In this document: positions 1 to 9,435 of the stretch, piece after piece
Layout: each line of letters opens with the position of its first letter
Position numbering within the stretch: position 1 is the stretch's first letter
Assembly (NCBI RefSeq): GCF_009834875.1
Contig: NZ_WVHT01000004.1
Coordinates: 248,001-312,000 of the forward strand
Length of the DNA: 64,000 nt
From: Hufsiella arboris
GTDB taxonomy: Bacteria > Bacteroidota > Bacteroidia > Sphingobacteriales > Sphingobacteriaceae
Direction of reading: 5' to 3'
Program-made: the position numbers and the translations under genes
Notes under the pieces: model-generated
Database searches by the model: none
Seen by the model: the letters and a program-made list of their open reading frames with translations, nothing else
Told to the model about the DNA's origin: nothing

Positions 1-63
1 AATATAAAAATTAGTATCAATTGGGATAGTGTGTTGGAAGATTTTATGGGAATCGTTGGGTGA
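1..63 (+). CDS. C-terminal tail of a gene cut by the window edge (tentative)
   Basis: From base 1 a frame stays open for 20 codons and stops with TGA at 61-63. The peptide ends in WDSVLEDFMGIVG. No family can be named from so short a piece. It could equally be chance, since the stretch is AT-rich. Nothing downstream to 619 looks coding, which fits the end of a gene followed by an intergenic spacer. Confidence 0.3.
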   Translation, partial: NIKISINWDSVLEDFMGIVG

Positions 64-619
64 TATTTTACTATAGACACGTAGTTATTAAAACCGAATC
101 ATCTATTTACAGCGAGGATAGATGCAACGTTTTGAAAGTGGAGCACGGGATTTAGAATATAAAACATTTGTAAAGCAATGTCCTGCGCATTTTGATTACT
201 GCAATCCCGTCTTGCATTCATACGCCTGCAGGCATTAGGCGCAGGCCGGTATCCATTTCAGCCGGGTTTAAAGTGCAATTGAGTACATTAATTATCGTAT
301 CCTAAAGCGACTTTAACAGCATTTTTGCCGAAATGCCTTCAACAATGTTATAACAAGCCAGCGTTCAATAAACGGGATTGAAGCGGATACCGGCCAAAGT
401 GGGCAAGGCCTGCAGGCGTATGAGCGAAAAGCCCGGCTGCCACAAAATGAAACACTGCAATTGCTTTTCAAATCAATTATCTTGTTAATACGGTACTGGT
501 CAATGCCATTTCAACACCTAATCCTCTAATTTTAGGAAAATGATATACTCACTAGCATTATTTATCGATTATAAGTTCGTACTTCTATCCCCACATTTTA
601 CTCAAAAAATCCGACCTGG
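64..619. other. Long intergenic region, no gene seen
   Basis: No plausible reading frame on either strand. The middle is occupied by an imperfect inverted repeat, listed separately. The last part leads into the hppA promoter. Confidence 0.6.
200..422. repeat. Intergenic inverted repeat, copy A of a dispersed family
   Basis: The two arms face each other across about 117 nt. A 15-bp block starting CATACGCCTG (219-233) has a perfect reverse complement at 408-422, and GGCCGGTATCC (244-254) has one at 385-395. The left arm continues into GCCGGGTTTAAA (261-272). Related blocks recur near 8467-8567, 23949-24005 and 55300-55510, all intergenic. No transposase frame lies inside, so it would be a non-autonomous or structural element. 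Confidence 0.65.
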
Positions 620-650
620 TTTGTTTAATTCAAAAACCCTGCTATTTTTG
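620..650 (+). promoter_or_regulatory. Bacteroidota-type promoter of hppA
   Basis: TTTG (620-623), a 19-nt spacer, then TATTTTTG (643-650). This matches the TTTG-N19-21-TAnnTTTG consensus of the Bacteroidota primary sigma factor exactly. Transcription would start near 655, leaving a leader of about 25 nt before the ATG at 682. Confidence 0.75.
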
Positions 651-681
651 GAAAATAACCAATTATAAATCAGTTCATTTT

Positions 682-2916
682 ATGGAATTCCTACAACAAA
701 ATTTAATTTATGCTATACCCTTGCTGGGTATTGTTGGCATTCTGGTAATGCTTAGCAAGTCGGCCTGGGTTGTTAAACAGGAGGCCGGCGACGAAAACAT
801 GCGGACTCTTGCAGGATACATTGCAGATGGGGCGATGGCGTTTCTGAGGGCTGAGTGGAAAATACTTTCTTACTTCGTAATTATCGCGGCTGTGCTTTTA
901 GCTTATTCCGGAACTTTGGTGGAAACCTCCAGCTGGGTGATTGCCGTTTCTTTTATTATCGGCGCTTTTACTTCTGCTTTTGCGGGATTTATAGGAATGA
1001 ACATCGCAACAAAGGCAAACGTTCGGACCACACATGCCGCGCGTACCAGTTTAGCACAGGCTTTAAAAGTTTCGTTTACCGGCGGCTCGGTAATGGGTAT
1101 TGGCGTCGCGGGATTGGCAGTTCTAGGCTTAGGTTCATTATTTATCCTTTTTTATCATATCTACGTGCTTAAAACCGGTGGCAGCGTTAATGGTAAAGAG
1201 ATGGAAAAAGCGCTGGAAGTTCTTGCAGGATTTTCACTCGGAGCCGAATCTATAGCCTTGTTCGCACGTGTTGGCGGTGGTATTTATACTAAAGCGGCTG
1301 ATGTTGGCGCCGATCTTGTTGGCAAAGTCGAAGCCGGTATTCCCGAAGATGATGTTCGTAATCCCGCGACTATTGCAGATAACGTAGGCGATAACGTAGG
1401 CGACGTTGCTGGAATGGGTGCAGACTTATTCGGTTCTTATGTAGCAACAATCCTCGCGACGATGGTATTGGGTCGTGAAATTAAGTCTGAAGATAACTTT
1501 GGAGGTATCGCCCCTATTTTGCTTCCGATGCTGATTGCAGGTTTGGGATTAATCTTTTCAATTATTGCAACCTATTTCGTGAAGATTAAGAACGAAAGCG
1601 ACAGCGTACAGAAAGCTCTAAACATCGGTAACTGGTCGTCGATCATTATGACAGCCATTGCTGCCTTCTTCGCTGTAAAATGGCTTTTGCCGGAAACAAT
1701 GGAAATCCGTGGCTTCGCCTTTACAAAAACCGATGTTTTCATGGCGATTATTGTAGGCTTGATTGTCGGAACATTGATGAGCCTAATCACAGAATATTAT
1801 ACGGCTATGGGTAAACGGCCTGTGCGAAGTATCATTCAGCAATCTTCAACAGGCCACGCGACAAATATCATAGCCGGGCTTGCAGTCGGAATGGAATCAA
1901 CGGTATTGCCGATATTGGTATTGGCATCCGGAATTTATGGATCATATTACTTCGCCGGACTGTATGGCGTTTCTATTGCCGCCGCTGGCATGATGGCAAC
2001 TACGGCCATGCAGCTGGCGATTGATGCCTTCGGCCCGATTGCCGACAATGCCGGCGGTATAGCAGAAATGAGCCAGTTACCAGAAGAAGTCCGTCATCGC
2101 ACCGACAATCTGGACGCAGTAGGAAATACCACGGCCGCTACCGGAAAAGGCTTCGCTATTGCTTCCGCTGCGTTAACTTCTCTGGCACTATTCGCAGCAT
2201 TCGTCGGTATTGCAGGAATTGATCACATAGATATTTATAAAGCGAACGTGCTTGCCGGCTTATTCGTGGGAGGTATGATTCCATTTATATTTTCTGCGTT
2301 GTGTATTTCGGCGGTGGGACGTGCAGCAATGGATATGGTTCAGGAAGTTCGCCGCCAGTTCCGTGAAATTCCTGGAATTATGGAGTATCAGGCCAAACCT
2401 GAATATGAAAAGTGCGTGGCAATCTCTACCAAGGCTTCTTTAAGAGAGATGATGTTGCCTGGCGCTATCGCGCTGATTGTACCGATTGTTGTTGGATTTA
2501 TATTTGGCCCAGAGGTACTTGGCGGTTTACTTGCAGGTGTTACTGTTTCAGGTGTGTTAATGGGTATGTTCCAGTCGAACGCCGGCGGTGCCTGGGACAA
2601 TGCAAAAAAATCGTTTGAGAAGGGCGTAAATATTAATGGCGAAATATTTTATAAGAAATCCGAACCGCATAAAGCATCAGTAACCGGCGATACCGTAGGC
2701 GATCCTTTTAAAGACACTTCCGGCCCGTCGATGAACATCCTTATCAAGCTCATGTCGATTGTTTCTTTAATCATCGCGCCGCATATCGCTCAGAATGCAG
2801 AAGCAAAAAATCCGGGAAAGGTTGAAATCAAAAAGGAGATCCGAATCCTGAAAAAAGATTCACTTTCCGATAAAGTTGACACGATTGTAAACAGGACAGA
2901 CACAATATTGCGCTAA
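682..2916 (+). CDS. hppA: Membrane-bound K+-dependent ion-translocating pyrophosphatase
   Basis: Integral membrane enzyme that hydrolyses cytoplasmic PPi and pumps H+ and/or Na+ outward. 744 aa with about 16 membrane segments. Family signatures are plain: DVGADLVGK (207-215) followed by EAGIPEDD and the NVGDNVGD repeat that bind Mg-PPi. [10 protein letters not shown] (481-490) carries Ala485 where K+-independent enzymes have Lys, so K+ dependence is predicted; Na+ versus H+ specificity cannot be settled by eye. A hydrophilic tail of about 35 residues follows the last membrane segment. Own promoter upstream and terminator downstream, so monocistronic. Confidence 0.96.
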   Translation: MEFLQQNLIYAIPLLGIVGILVMLSKSAWVVKQEAGDENMRTLAGYIADGAMAFLRAEWKILSYFVIIAAVLLAYSGTLVETSSWVIAVSFIIGAFTSAFAGFIGMNIATKANVRTTHAARTSLAQALKVSFTGGSVMGIGVAGLAVLGLGSLFILFYHIYVLKTGGSVNGKEMEKALEVLAGFSLGAESIALFARVGGGIYTKAADVGADLVGKVEAGIPEDDVRNPATIADNVGDNVGDVAGMGADLFGSYVATILATMVLGREIKSEDNFGGIAPILLPMLIAGLGLIFSIIATYFVKIKNESDSVQKALNIGNWSSIIMTAIAAFFAVKWLLPETMEIRGFAFTKTDVFMAIIVGLIVGTLMSLITEYYTAMGKRPVRSIIQQSSTGHATNIIAGLAVGMESTVLPILVLASGIYGSYYFAGLYGVSIAAAGMMATTAMQLAIDAFGPIADNAGGIAEMSQLPEEVRHRTDNLDAVGNTTAATGKGFAIASAALTSLALFAAFVGIAGIDHIDIYKANVLAGLFVGGMIPFIFSALCISAVGRAAMDMVQEVRRQFREIPGIMEYQAKPEYEKCVAISTKASLREMMLPGAIALIVPIVVGFIFGPEVLGGLLAGVTVSGVLMGMFQSNAGGAWDNAKKSFEKGVNINGEIFYKKSEPHKASVTGDTVGDPFKDTSGPSMNILIKLMSIVSLIIAPHIAQNAEAKNPGKVEIKKEIRILKKDSLSDKVDTIVNRTDTILR

Positions 2917-2936
2917 AGTGCGTATTTAGTACAAGG

Positions 2937-2970
2937 AAAGGGATTTTGGCAGCAAAATCCCTTTTTCTTT
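2937..2970 (+). terminator. Rho-independent terminator of hppA
   Basis: 11-bp perfect stem AAAGGGATTTT (2937-2947) with AAAATCCCTTT (2954-2964), 6-nt loop, followed by a T-rich run. Confidence 0.85.
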
Positions 2971-3031
2971 TTTGGATTTATTTCTTTACGTTTGGAACCA
3001 TGTATAAAACTTACTAGACACAAGTTCACAA

Positions 3032-4564
3032 ATGAAATTATTTATTAAGAAACCTATAAGCCAGCTGCTGGCTTCGGCTGATTCTTCAGAGAAAACCCTA
3101 AAAAGAACACTTGGACCAATTTCTTTGATAGCACTTGGTATCGGAGCAATTATCGGGGCAGGTTTATTCGTACGTACCGCTGCTGCTGCCGGCGGTCACG
3201 CAGGATCGGCAGTAACCATATCGTTCATCATTGCAGCAGCCGGCTGCGCATTAGCTGGTTTATGTTATGCTGAATTTGCAAGTATGATTCCAATTGCGGG
3301 CTCTGCTTATACCTATTCATACGCTACCATGGGCGAATTTATTGCCTGGATAATTGGGTGGGATCTGGTTTTGGAATATGCCCTCGGCGCCGCAACCGTG
3401 TCAATAGCCTGGTCGCAGTATTTTAACGAACTCCTCATGACGTTCTTTCATACGTCCGTCCCCTATCAATGGAGCCACTCTCCTTTCCAGGTTTCTGATG
3501 CCGGTGTACATGGTATTGTCAATTTGCCGGCCATCGCTATTATCTTCTTGTTATCGATGTTGTTGATCAGAGGTACATCTGAGTCGGCTGTTGTTAACAA
3601 CATCATCGTTATTGTTAAAGTTGCAATCGTATTATTAATCATTGGCTTTGGATGGCACTTTATCAACCCGGCGAATCACACGCCTTACATGATTCCGGCA
3701 GATGCCGGAAGTGTTAAATTAAACACAGGCGTTATTCATGAGTATTCGGATTTAACAAATCACGGCTGGATCGGGGTATTGCGTGGGGCAAGCATCGTTT
3801 TCTTCGCGTTTATCGGGTTTGATGCAGTATCAACAGCTGCCCAGGAAGCTAAAAACCCTAAAAAGGATATGCCGATTGGTATTTTAGTATCCCTTGTGAT
3901 TTGTACAGTTCTTTACATTTTGTTTTCGCACGTATTAACAGGAATTGCACCTTATAAAGAATTCTTAACTCATGGAAGCGAGGCCTCTGTTAGCTATGCA
4001 ATTAAAACGTATATGCCTGGTTACACCTGGTTGTCATCATTTGTAACAGTTGCGATTCTTGCTGGCTTTTCATCGGTAATGCTGGTGATGCTGATGGGTC
4101 AAACCCGCGTATTCTACACAATGAGCCGCGATGGATTGGTGCCGAAGGTCTTCTCTAAACTGCACCCTAAGTTCAGCACTCCTTACAAATCACAATGGTT
4201 ATTCTTTGTGTTTGTTTCGTTGTTTTCAGGTTTTGTTCCCGATAGCGTGGTAGGAGATATGGTAAGTATCGGTACCTTATTTGCGTTCGTATTAGTTTGC
4301 ATCGGTATCATGATTTTGCGTAAAACAGATCCGAATTTAGAGCGTCCGTTTAAAACGCCATTGTATATGATCGTTTGTCCTTTAGGAGCAATCATCTGTC
4401 TTTGTATGATCGCCAGCGAAGGTTGGGAAAACTGGGCTCGTTTAATTGTTTGGTTAATAATCGGCTTCATCGTTTACTTCGGTTATAGCCGTAAACATTC
4501 ACTGGTTCAAAAAGGAACAGTAAGTATTCCCGATGATCCGAACCCGCCGATGATCGAAGAATAA
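3032..4564 (+). CDS. APC-superfamily amino-acid permease (cationic amino acid transporter type)
   Basis: Inner-membrane amino-acid transporter, 510 aa, about 12 to 14 hydrophobic segments. The first carries the APC substrate-binding helix motif GIGAIIGAGLF (36-46), and GFDAVSTAAQEAKNP in the middle is the helix-6 signature of the CAT subfamily (TC 2.A.3.3), as in YfnA-like proteins. The substrate is probably a cationic or broad amino acid but cannot be fixed from sequence. ATG start; the next gene follows after a strong terminator, so it is transcribed alone. Confidence 0.9.
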   Translation: MKLFIKKPISQLLASADSSEKTLKRTLGPISLIALGIGAIIGAGLFVRTAAAAGGHAGSAVTISFIIAAAGCALAGLCYAEFASMIPIAGSAYTYSYATMGEFIAWIIGWDLVLEYALGAATVSIAWSQYFNELLMTFFHTSVPYQWSHSPFQVSDAGVHGIVNLPAIAIIFLLSMLLIRGTSESAVVNNIIVIVKVAIVLLIIGFGWHFINPANHTPYMIPADAGSVKLNTGVIHEYSDLTNHGWIGVLRGASIVFFAFIGFDAVSTAAQEAKNPKKDMPIGILVSLVICTVLYILFSHVLTGIAPYKEFLTHGSEASVSYAIKTYMPGYTWLSSFVTVAILAGFSSVMLVMLMGQTRVFYTMSRDGLVPKVFSKLHPKFSTPYKSQWLFFVFVSLFSGFVPDSVVGDMVSIGTLFAFVLVCIGIMILRKTDPNLERPFKTPLYMIVCPLGAIICLCMIASEGWENWARLIVWLIIGFIVYFGYSRKHSLVQKGTVSIPDDPNPPMIEE

Positions 4565-4570
4565 AAATAC

Positions 4571-4598
4571 AATCCCGGTTATGCCGGGATTTTTTTTG
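4571..4598 (+). terminator. Rho-independent terminator of the permease gene
   Basis: Perfect 8-bp stem AATCCCGG (4571-4578) with CCGGGATT (4584-4591), 5-nt loop, then a T run. Confidence 0.88.
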
Positions 4599-4630
4599 CC
4601 CTTTTGACTTTAACTCTATACTTTTAAGCT

Positions 4631-5206
4631 ATGAGCAAAATGTTCGATATAAAGCAGATCGTTTCCGTAACCATGATCTTGTTTGCTATTATTGATATTT
4701 TGGGAACTATTCCCATTATCATCGATATGCGAAAGAAGGCTGGGCACATCGAATCAGAAAAAGCTTCGCTTACTGTACTGGTGTTGATGATTATCTTCCT
4801 TTTCGTTGGAGATGAACTTCTGGCTATCATCGGTCTTGATATCGCTTCGTTTGCTATCGCAGGTTCGCTTGTGATCTTTTTCATCGCCATGGAAATGATA
4901 CTGGGAATCACGTTCTTTAAGGAAGATGACATACCGCAGTCGGTGTCTATCGTGCCCCTTGCATTTCCGTTGATCGCGGGCGCCGGCACTATGACCACAT
5001 TGCTCTCACTTAAGTCTCAATATGCAACACCCAATATAGTTGTTGGTATCGTTCTGAATACAATCATCGTTTACATTGTATTAAAGAACACTTACCGCCT
5101 GGAAAAACTATTTGGAAAAACGGGATTAATTGTATTAAGAAAGGCTTTTGGCGTAATTTTGTTGGCGATTGCGATTAAGCTGTTCCGGAGTAATACGGGA
5201 TTGTAA
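4631..5206 (+). CDS. MarC family integral membrane protein (UPF0056)
   Basis: 191 aa, six predicted membrane segments, matching the length and spacing of the MarC family. The first segment has AIIDILGTIPI and the middle has PLAFPLIAGAGTMTT, both typical. Despite its name, MarC has no proven role in multiple antibiotic resistance, so transport of an unknown small substrate is only a family-level guess. It starts 33 nt after the preceding terminator and has no obvious partner gene. Confidence 0.88.
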   Translation: MSKMFDIKQIVSVTMILFAIIDILGTIPIIIDMRKKAGHIESEKASLTVLVLMIIFLFVGDELLAIIGLDIASFAIAGSLVIFFIAMEMILGITFFKEDDIPQSVSIVPLAFPLIAGAGTMTTLLSLKSQYATPNIVVGIVLNTIIVYIVLKNTYRLEKLFGKTGLIVLRKAFGVILLAIAIKLFRSNTGL

Positions 5207-5517
5207 CTTTTTGTCATTTTGAAAGAACGACTTGTGCGTCGATAATAGCGGGATGAATGATTTTGATACACTTAACCAGAAAGCACCTAAGCTAATAAGG
5301 ACATGTGCCGAAAGATATTCCCTTGAAGCAATCCTGATCCAACGGTTAAAAATATCTGATCTTAAATCTATTAGGTAATCGAAACACTGATTTGATTTAT
5401 GAAACTTAATTTTTCATGCTTTAATGGATTATAAATTTGCCGTTATAACATCGGGATTACAAATCCCGACGAGCGTAGACAATCCTTTGGAACAATCCGA
5501 ATTCTTAACTAAGATTT
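5207..5517. other. Intergenic stretch with one palindrome and one tiny ORF
   Basis: Holds a 41-codon open frame at 5253-5378 (+) starting MNDFDTLNQK, without recognisable homology, and a perfect palindrome TCGGGATT / AATCCCGA at 5451-5469. Neither is supported as a gene or a terminator, because no T run follows the palindrome. Confidence 0.4.
5451..5469. repeat. Perfect short palindrome
   Basis: TCGGGATT (5451-5458), 3-nt loop ACA, AATCCCGA (5462-5469). It lies downstream of the minus-strand rRNA methylase stop and could act as a 3' end stem. A related TCCCGAT/ATCGGGA palindrome sits at 55471-55489 inside an intergenic repeat copy. Confidence 0.5.
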
Positions 5518-6687
5518 CTAATCTTTATTCTTCACTAGCCTTGCCACAAACATCGTGTCTGCTTTCTCAGCGTAACCTTTCAGAATCTCGCTTTTTTCAA
5601 GAGTTAACCCGAGCGTTTCCAGGTACGAAACTACCTCTTCATTTTCTTCCTTAAATACAGAACAGGTAATATAGATCAGCGGCTTGCCGGGCTTAAGGTA
5701 CTTCACAACATTCGCTGAAATGCCTTTTTGAAGGCTTTGAAAAAAACTAATCCGGTGATCCTCAAACTGGCTGATCATCTCCGGCGTGCGGCCCCAGGTA
5801 CCCGAACCTGTACACGGTGCATCGAGAATAACACCATCAAATTCATAATGGTGCAATTCAGGATCGACGTTCTTAAGCAAATCCAGTTGTTTTTTCTGAA
5901 ATTTAAGCAAACCAGCGTCAGCAAAGCGTTTATCAAGATTATTTAGAACACTTTCGCGTATATCGGACACGAGCAATTTGACGGTCGGTTCCTGGCTATA
6001 AAGCAACAGCGATTTTCCGCCCGATGCAGCACAGGCATCCCACCACGCTTCCCATTTATTTGGCTGAAAATGTTCGCCAGTTCTCTGCGAGGATAGGTCC
6101 TGTATTTCAAATAGTCCATCCTGGGAGTCTTCAAAAATAGAATCTAGTTTAGTACCATTGGGTAATCGCAGCGTTTGTTCGCTTTCTTTTGCAAATATCG
6201 TTTCGGCCTGCTCCAACTTTGCAATAACGAACTTTTCTTTACCAGGATTTATACGAATGAAAAGATCCGGCTGAACGAAAATCGATTCGAGAAAAGCGCC
6301 CCGGTCTATTGATTTCGATAAACTTCCGTTCAACGGAAAAACTTCGTCTAGCTTAAATCCGCAAGTCTTCTCCAGGTAATCAATCTTTTGATTTATCGGA
6401 AAAGCAATCAGCTGATGAAGTTCCGGCTTGAAATATTCAAGAAATTCACTGCTTTGATTGCAAAGGAACTCCGAGATGAACAAACGTTCTTCCACTGGTA
6501 AATCTACACATGCGTTTCCTATCCGGAAATAATTGTATAACAGCCTCGAGGTTGTTCGCCTGTCCGACGAGCCCATCTGTTTATTCGCCCTGAAATAAAC
6601 CGGCAAGAATTTAGCGAGAGGCATATCCTGATGATAAGCCTCCAGTGCTCTGTTAAAATTTCTTAATTGATTGTCGAATTTGGCCAC
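5518..6687 (-). CDS. RsmB/NOP2-type RNA (cytosine-C5) methyltransferase
   Basis: SAM-dependent m5C methyltransferase acting on rRNA or tRNA, 389 aa. Motif IV DAPCTGSGTWGR contains Cys292 and motif VI ITCSVFKEENE contains Cys342, the two-cysteine arrangement of this family (TC Cys attacks the base, PC Cys releases the product). The N-terminal half resembles the NusB-like or substrate-binding part of RsmB but is diverged. The first in-frame start after an upstream stop is GTG at 6687, used here. It lies 18 nt downstream of the guaA stop and may be cotranscribed with it. Confidence 0.88.
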   Translation of the reverse strand: MAKFDNQLRNFNRALEAYHQDMPLAKFLPVYFRANKQMGSSDRRTTSRLLYNYFRIGNACVDLPVEERLFISEFLCNQSSEFLEYFKPELHQLIAFPINQKIDYLEKTCGFKLDEVFPLNGSLSKSIDRGAFLESIFVQPDLFIRINPGKEKFVIAKLEQAETIFAKESEQTLRLPNGTKLDSIFEDSQDGLFEIQDLSSQRTGEHFQPNKWEAWWDACAASGGKSLLLYSQEPTVKLLVSDIRESVLNNLDKRFADAGLLKFQKKQLDLLKNVDPELHHYEFDGVILDAPCTGSGTWGRTPEMISQFEDHRISFFQSLQKGISANVVKYLKPGKPLIYITCSVFKEENEEVVSYLETLGLTLEKSEILKGYAEKADTMFVARLVKNKD

Positions 6688-6705
6688 TCTGTTTGGTTCG
6701 GCAGA

Positions 6706-8235
6706 TTACTCCCATTCAATCGTTGCGGGCGGTTTTGAACTTATGTCATAAACAACCCGGTTAATGCCCTTTACATTGTTGATGATCTCATTCGAGATTT
6801 TGGCAAGTAATTCATACGGCAAATGACTCCAGTCGGCCGTCATACCATCCAATGAACCAACCGCGCGTAAACATATTACGTGTTCATACGTCCGCTCATC
6901 ACCCATCACTCCTACCGATTGAACCGGAAGGAATATCGCACCTGCCTGCCACACTTTATCATACCAGCCGCTTTCTTTTAGGTTATTGGTATAAATGGCG
7001 TCAGCTTCCTGCAAAATTGCTACTTTTTCCGGAGTAATATCTCCGAGTATACGGATCGCCAGGCCCGGACCAGGGAATGGATGGCGGCCAAGAATCAGTG
7101 GATCGATGCCCAGGGCCTTACCGACTTTACGAACCTCATCCTTAAACAACGTATTCAGTGGCTCTACGATTTTGAGTTTCATATAATCCGGCAAACCTCC
7201 CACGTTATGGTGCGATTTGATAGTCGCTGATGGGCCTTTAACCGAAACAGACTCGATAACATCTGGATAAATAGTTCCCTGCCCGAGCCATTTAACGTCC
7301 TGCACTTCGTGCGCGGCGTCATCAAAAACTTCGATAAATACGCGGCCAATTATTTTACGCTTTTGTTCAGGATCTTTCACCCCTGCAAGCTGGCTAAGGA
7401 AGCGATCCTTCGCATCGATGCCGCGAACATTAAGGCCCATATGTTTATACGAATCGAGCACCGCTTCAAATTCATTCTTCCGAAGCAATCCGTTATCAAC
7501 GAAAATACAATGCAAATTCTTGCCAATCGCATGATGCAATAAAACTGCGGCAACTGATGAGTCAACTCCGCCGGATAATCCTAACACAACTTTGTCATCA
7601 CCAAGCTTAGCTTTCAGTTCGGCAATTGTGGTTTCTACGAAAGCGTCGGGGTTCCAGTCTTGCTTACAGCCACAGATATCCACCAGGAAATTTTCCAGCA
7701 ACTGCTTTCCTTCGGTGCTGTGAGTCACTTCCGGGTGAAACTGAATGCCATACGTATTCGTTCCGGCAACATGATAAGCGGCAACTTTTACCGTATCGGT
7801 GCTGGCAATAATTTCAAAATTATCAGGTGTTGAATAAATCGTGTCTCCATGTGACATCCAAACCTGCGAAGCCGGCGAGATATTCTTCATCAACACATTG
7901 TCGTTTGCTATAAACTGCAGGTTAGCCCGACCGTATTCGCGAATGCTTGAAGGTTTCACCTCGCCACCCGAATGCTGCGCGATATATTGAGCGCCATAGC
8001 AAACCCCCAAAACCGGAAACTTCTGCTCCAGTGATTTGAAATCGATTTGAGGCGCGTCGTCCTGTCGTACAGAATACGGGCTTCCGGAAAGAATAACTCC
8101 TTTAACGGTATCGTCAAACTGAGGCAGGTGATTAAACGGGTGGATTTCGCAGTAAACGTTAAGCTCTCTTACTCTCCGGGCAATCAGTTGGGTATATTGT
8201 GATCCGAAGTCAAGAATGATGATTTTTTCTTGCAT
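6706..8235 (-). CDS. guaA: GMP synthase (glutamine-hydrolysing)
   Basis: Converts XMP to GMP with glutamine and ATP in purine synthesis. The N-terminal class I amidotransferase has nucleophile Cys79 in GVCYGAQ and the HPEVTH motif. The ATP-pyrophosphatase domain has the P-loop SGGVDS (221-226). The C-terminal dimerisation domain ends in KPPATIEWE. Start placed at the ATG at 8235 ([13 protein letters not shown]), giving 509 aa, usual for the family. An upstream in-frame Met at 8259 is rejected because a perfect TATCTTTG -7 box (8239-8246) lies between, which would make the mRNA nearly leaderless. Confidence 0.97.
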   Translation of the reverse strand: MQEKIIILDFGSQYTQLIARRVRELNVYCEIHPFNHLPQFDDTVKGVILSGSPYSVRQDDAPQIDFKSLEQKFPVLGVCYGAQYIAQHSGGEVKPSSIREYGRANLQFIANDNVLMKNISPASQVWMSHGDTIYSTPDNFEIIASTDTVKVAAYHVAGTNTYGIQFHPEVTHSTEGKQLLENFLVDICGCKQDWNPDAFVETTIAELKAKLGDDKVVLGLSGGVDSSVAAVLLHHAIGKNLHCIFVDNGLLRKNEFEAVLDSYKHMGLNVRGIDAKDRFLSQLAGVKDPEQKRKIIGRVFIEVFDDAAHEVQDVKWLGQGTIYPDVIESVSVKGPSATIKSHHNVGGLPDYMKLKIVEPLNTLFKDEVRKVGKALGIDPLILGRHPFPGPGLAIRILGDITPEKVAILQEADAIYTNNLKESGWYDKVWQAGAIFLPVQSVGVMGDERTYEHVICLRAVGSLDGMTADWSHLPYELLAKISNEIINNVKGINRVVYDISSKPPATIEWE

Positions 8236-8238
8236 GGG

Positions 8239-8246
8239 CAAAGATA
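8239..8246 (-). promoter_or_regulatory. -7 box of guaA, 3 nt from the start codon
   Basis: TATCTTTG on the minus strand matches TAnnTTTG exactly and is separated from the guaA ATG by only 3 nt. I see no clear -33 TTG at 19-21 nt upstream. It decides the start codon of guaA. Confidence 0.55.
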
Positions 8247-8777
8247 GTAAAATTGGCATTTTTCGGGTCGGGGAAATTGAAATTGTTCGGTAGCTGCAAT
8301 AATCAAATATTTCATTTTATAAAATAACGGGTTGAAGAATTCATGCTGTCTTCTTGTCCAGGGTGACCGTTAGAAAATAAAACGTTTCGATTAGAGGAGT
8401 GAATTTAATTGAGTAAATATTAGATAATAATGGTTTGAAAATGAACGAGTGTGCTGCTATCGTATTGCAGTCCCGTTTTCCGTTATAGTTCTTGCCCCCG
8501 AACAGTTAGTTATTTATGAACATTAGTGCTGGCAAAAAGCTATCACTTCAACCGGGTTTAAAATGAATGGCAATGCACAAACCGCCAACGCAACTTATTG
8601 CCATGAAAGTGAAGTCGAACAATTTTAAATCTGATCGTAACGGCAGCTTTTGCCGAGGAGTAAACTTTCGATTAGCATAAGTTTCAAGGCCAAACTATAA
8701 TGAAGAGCAGGGCGAGACTAACCGAAACAAACTGGATCCTGCTTTTATAAAGACAGTGAGGCAGTTTGTTAACTTAA
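8247..8777. other. Intergenic region with a partial dispersed-repeat copy
   Basis: No gene seen. GCAGTCCCGT (8467-8476) and CCGGGTTTAAAATGAA (8552-8567) match blocks of the dispersed repeat family (copies at 200-422 and 55300-55510). An imperfect direct repeat of about 45 bp begins near 8711 and recurs near 9317. Confidence 0.5.
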
Positions 8778-8807
8778 TTGTCAATAACAAAAAATTACTT
8801 ACTTTAG
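8778..8807 (+). promoter_or_regulatory. Promoter of the small exported protein gene
   Basis: TTG (8778-8780), 19-nt spacer, TACTTTAG (8800-8807), one mismatch from TAnnTTTG. It lies downstream of the GTG at 8756 and so supports the ATG at 8828 as start. Confidence 0.6.
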
Positions 8808-8827
8808 AAATCAACCAAACCATCATC

Positions 8828-9310
8828 ATGAAACTTTTTTTGTTTCTCATTTTAATGATCCCATTTTCTTCGGTAAGAGCTCAATATCTTTTTAAAGAGA
8901 AATTTTCTAATTGCGTCACTGATCTTTTTGGGCTGGAAGATAAAGTCATTGCTCACACCAATCAATATCTGTTTTTAAAAACAATTGAAGATAATATACC
9001 CCCTGATACATTAAAAAAGCTCAACGGCAAAATAGCGTTCCAGATACTAGTTGACTCGGTGGGAACTCCGTGTTTGCTAAGCCTGGAGAGCTATTTAAAC
9101 GTTCACTATCAAAATTTACAGTTTGATAAAATTATTAATTCAAAAACTCAGTGGACCCTGGATCCTGATGAAAAAGGGAAACTGGTTAAAGTCGCCGCCT
9201 TAGTCATTTTAACATTTACAGAAAAAGACTTGATTTATCAGCGCATCAAGATAACAGATTTCAAAAAACATAAATGGGAGCCGATAGAATCATACTTAAG
9301 AAGAAAATGA
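8828..9310 (+). CDS. Small exported protein, possibly TonB C-terminal-like
   Basis: 160 aa from the ATG at 8828, with a clear signal peptide (MKLFLFLILMIPFSS..VRAQ). The mature part GKIAFQILVDSVGTPC followed by a basic-hydrophobic alternation and LVKVAALVILTF recalls the beta-alpha-beta layout of TonB C-terminal domains, but similarity is weak and no membrane anchor remains. I do not assign a function. It stands alone between two intergenic regions and is flanked by imperfect direct repeats (near 8711-8756 and 9317-9363). Confidence 0.65.
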   Translation: MKLFLFLILMIPFSSVRAQYLFKEKFSNCVTDLFGLEDKVIAHTNQYLFLKTIEDNIPPDTLKKLNGKIAFQILVDSVGTPCLLSLESYLNVHYQNLQFDKIINSKTQWTLDPDEKGKLVKVAALVILTFTEKDLIYQRIKITDFKKHKWEPIESYLRRK

Positions 9311-9435
9311 AAGATGAGAGCGAAACTGATTGAACAAATTCAAACTGAATCCTGCTTTTTAAAACCTATTTCTATCGGAATTATTCAACACGTTTCTCGC
9401 ATTAAGCAATAATCAAATACCTTTTTGCTGATTGG

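Noticed and set aside
4624-4998. 124-codon minus-strand frame opposite marC
   Set aside because: Antisense of a membrane protein gene, with the usual Ile/Ser-rich shadow composition.
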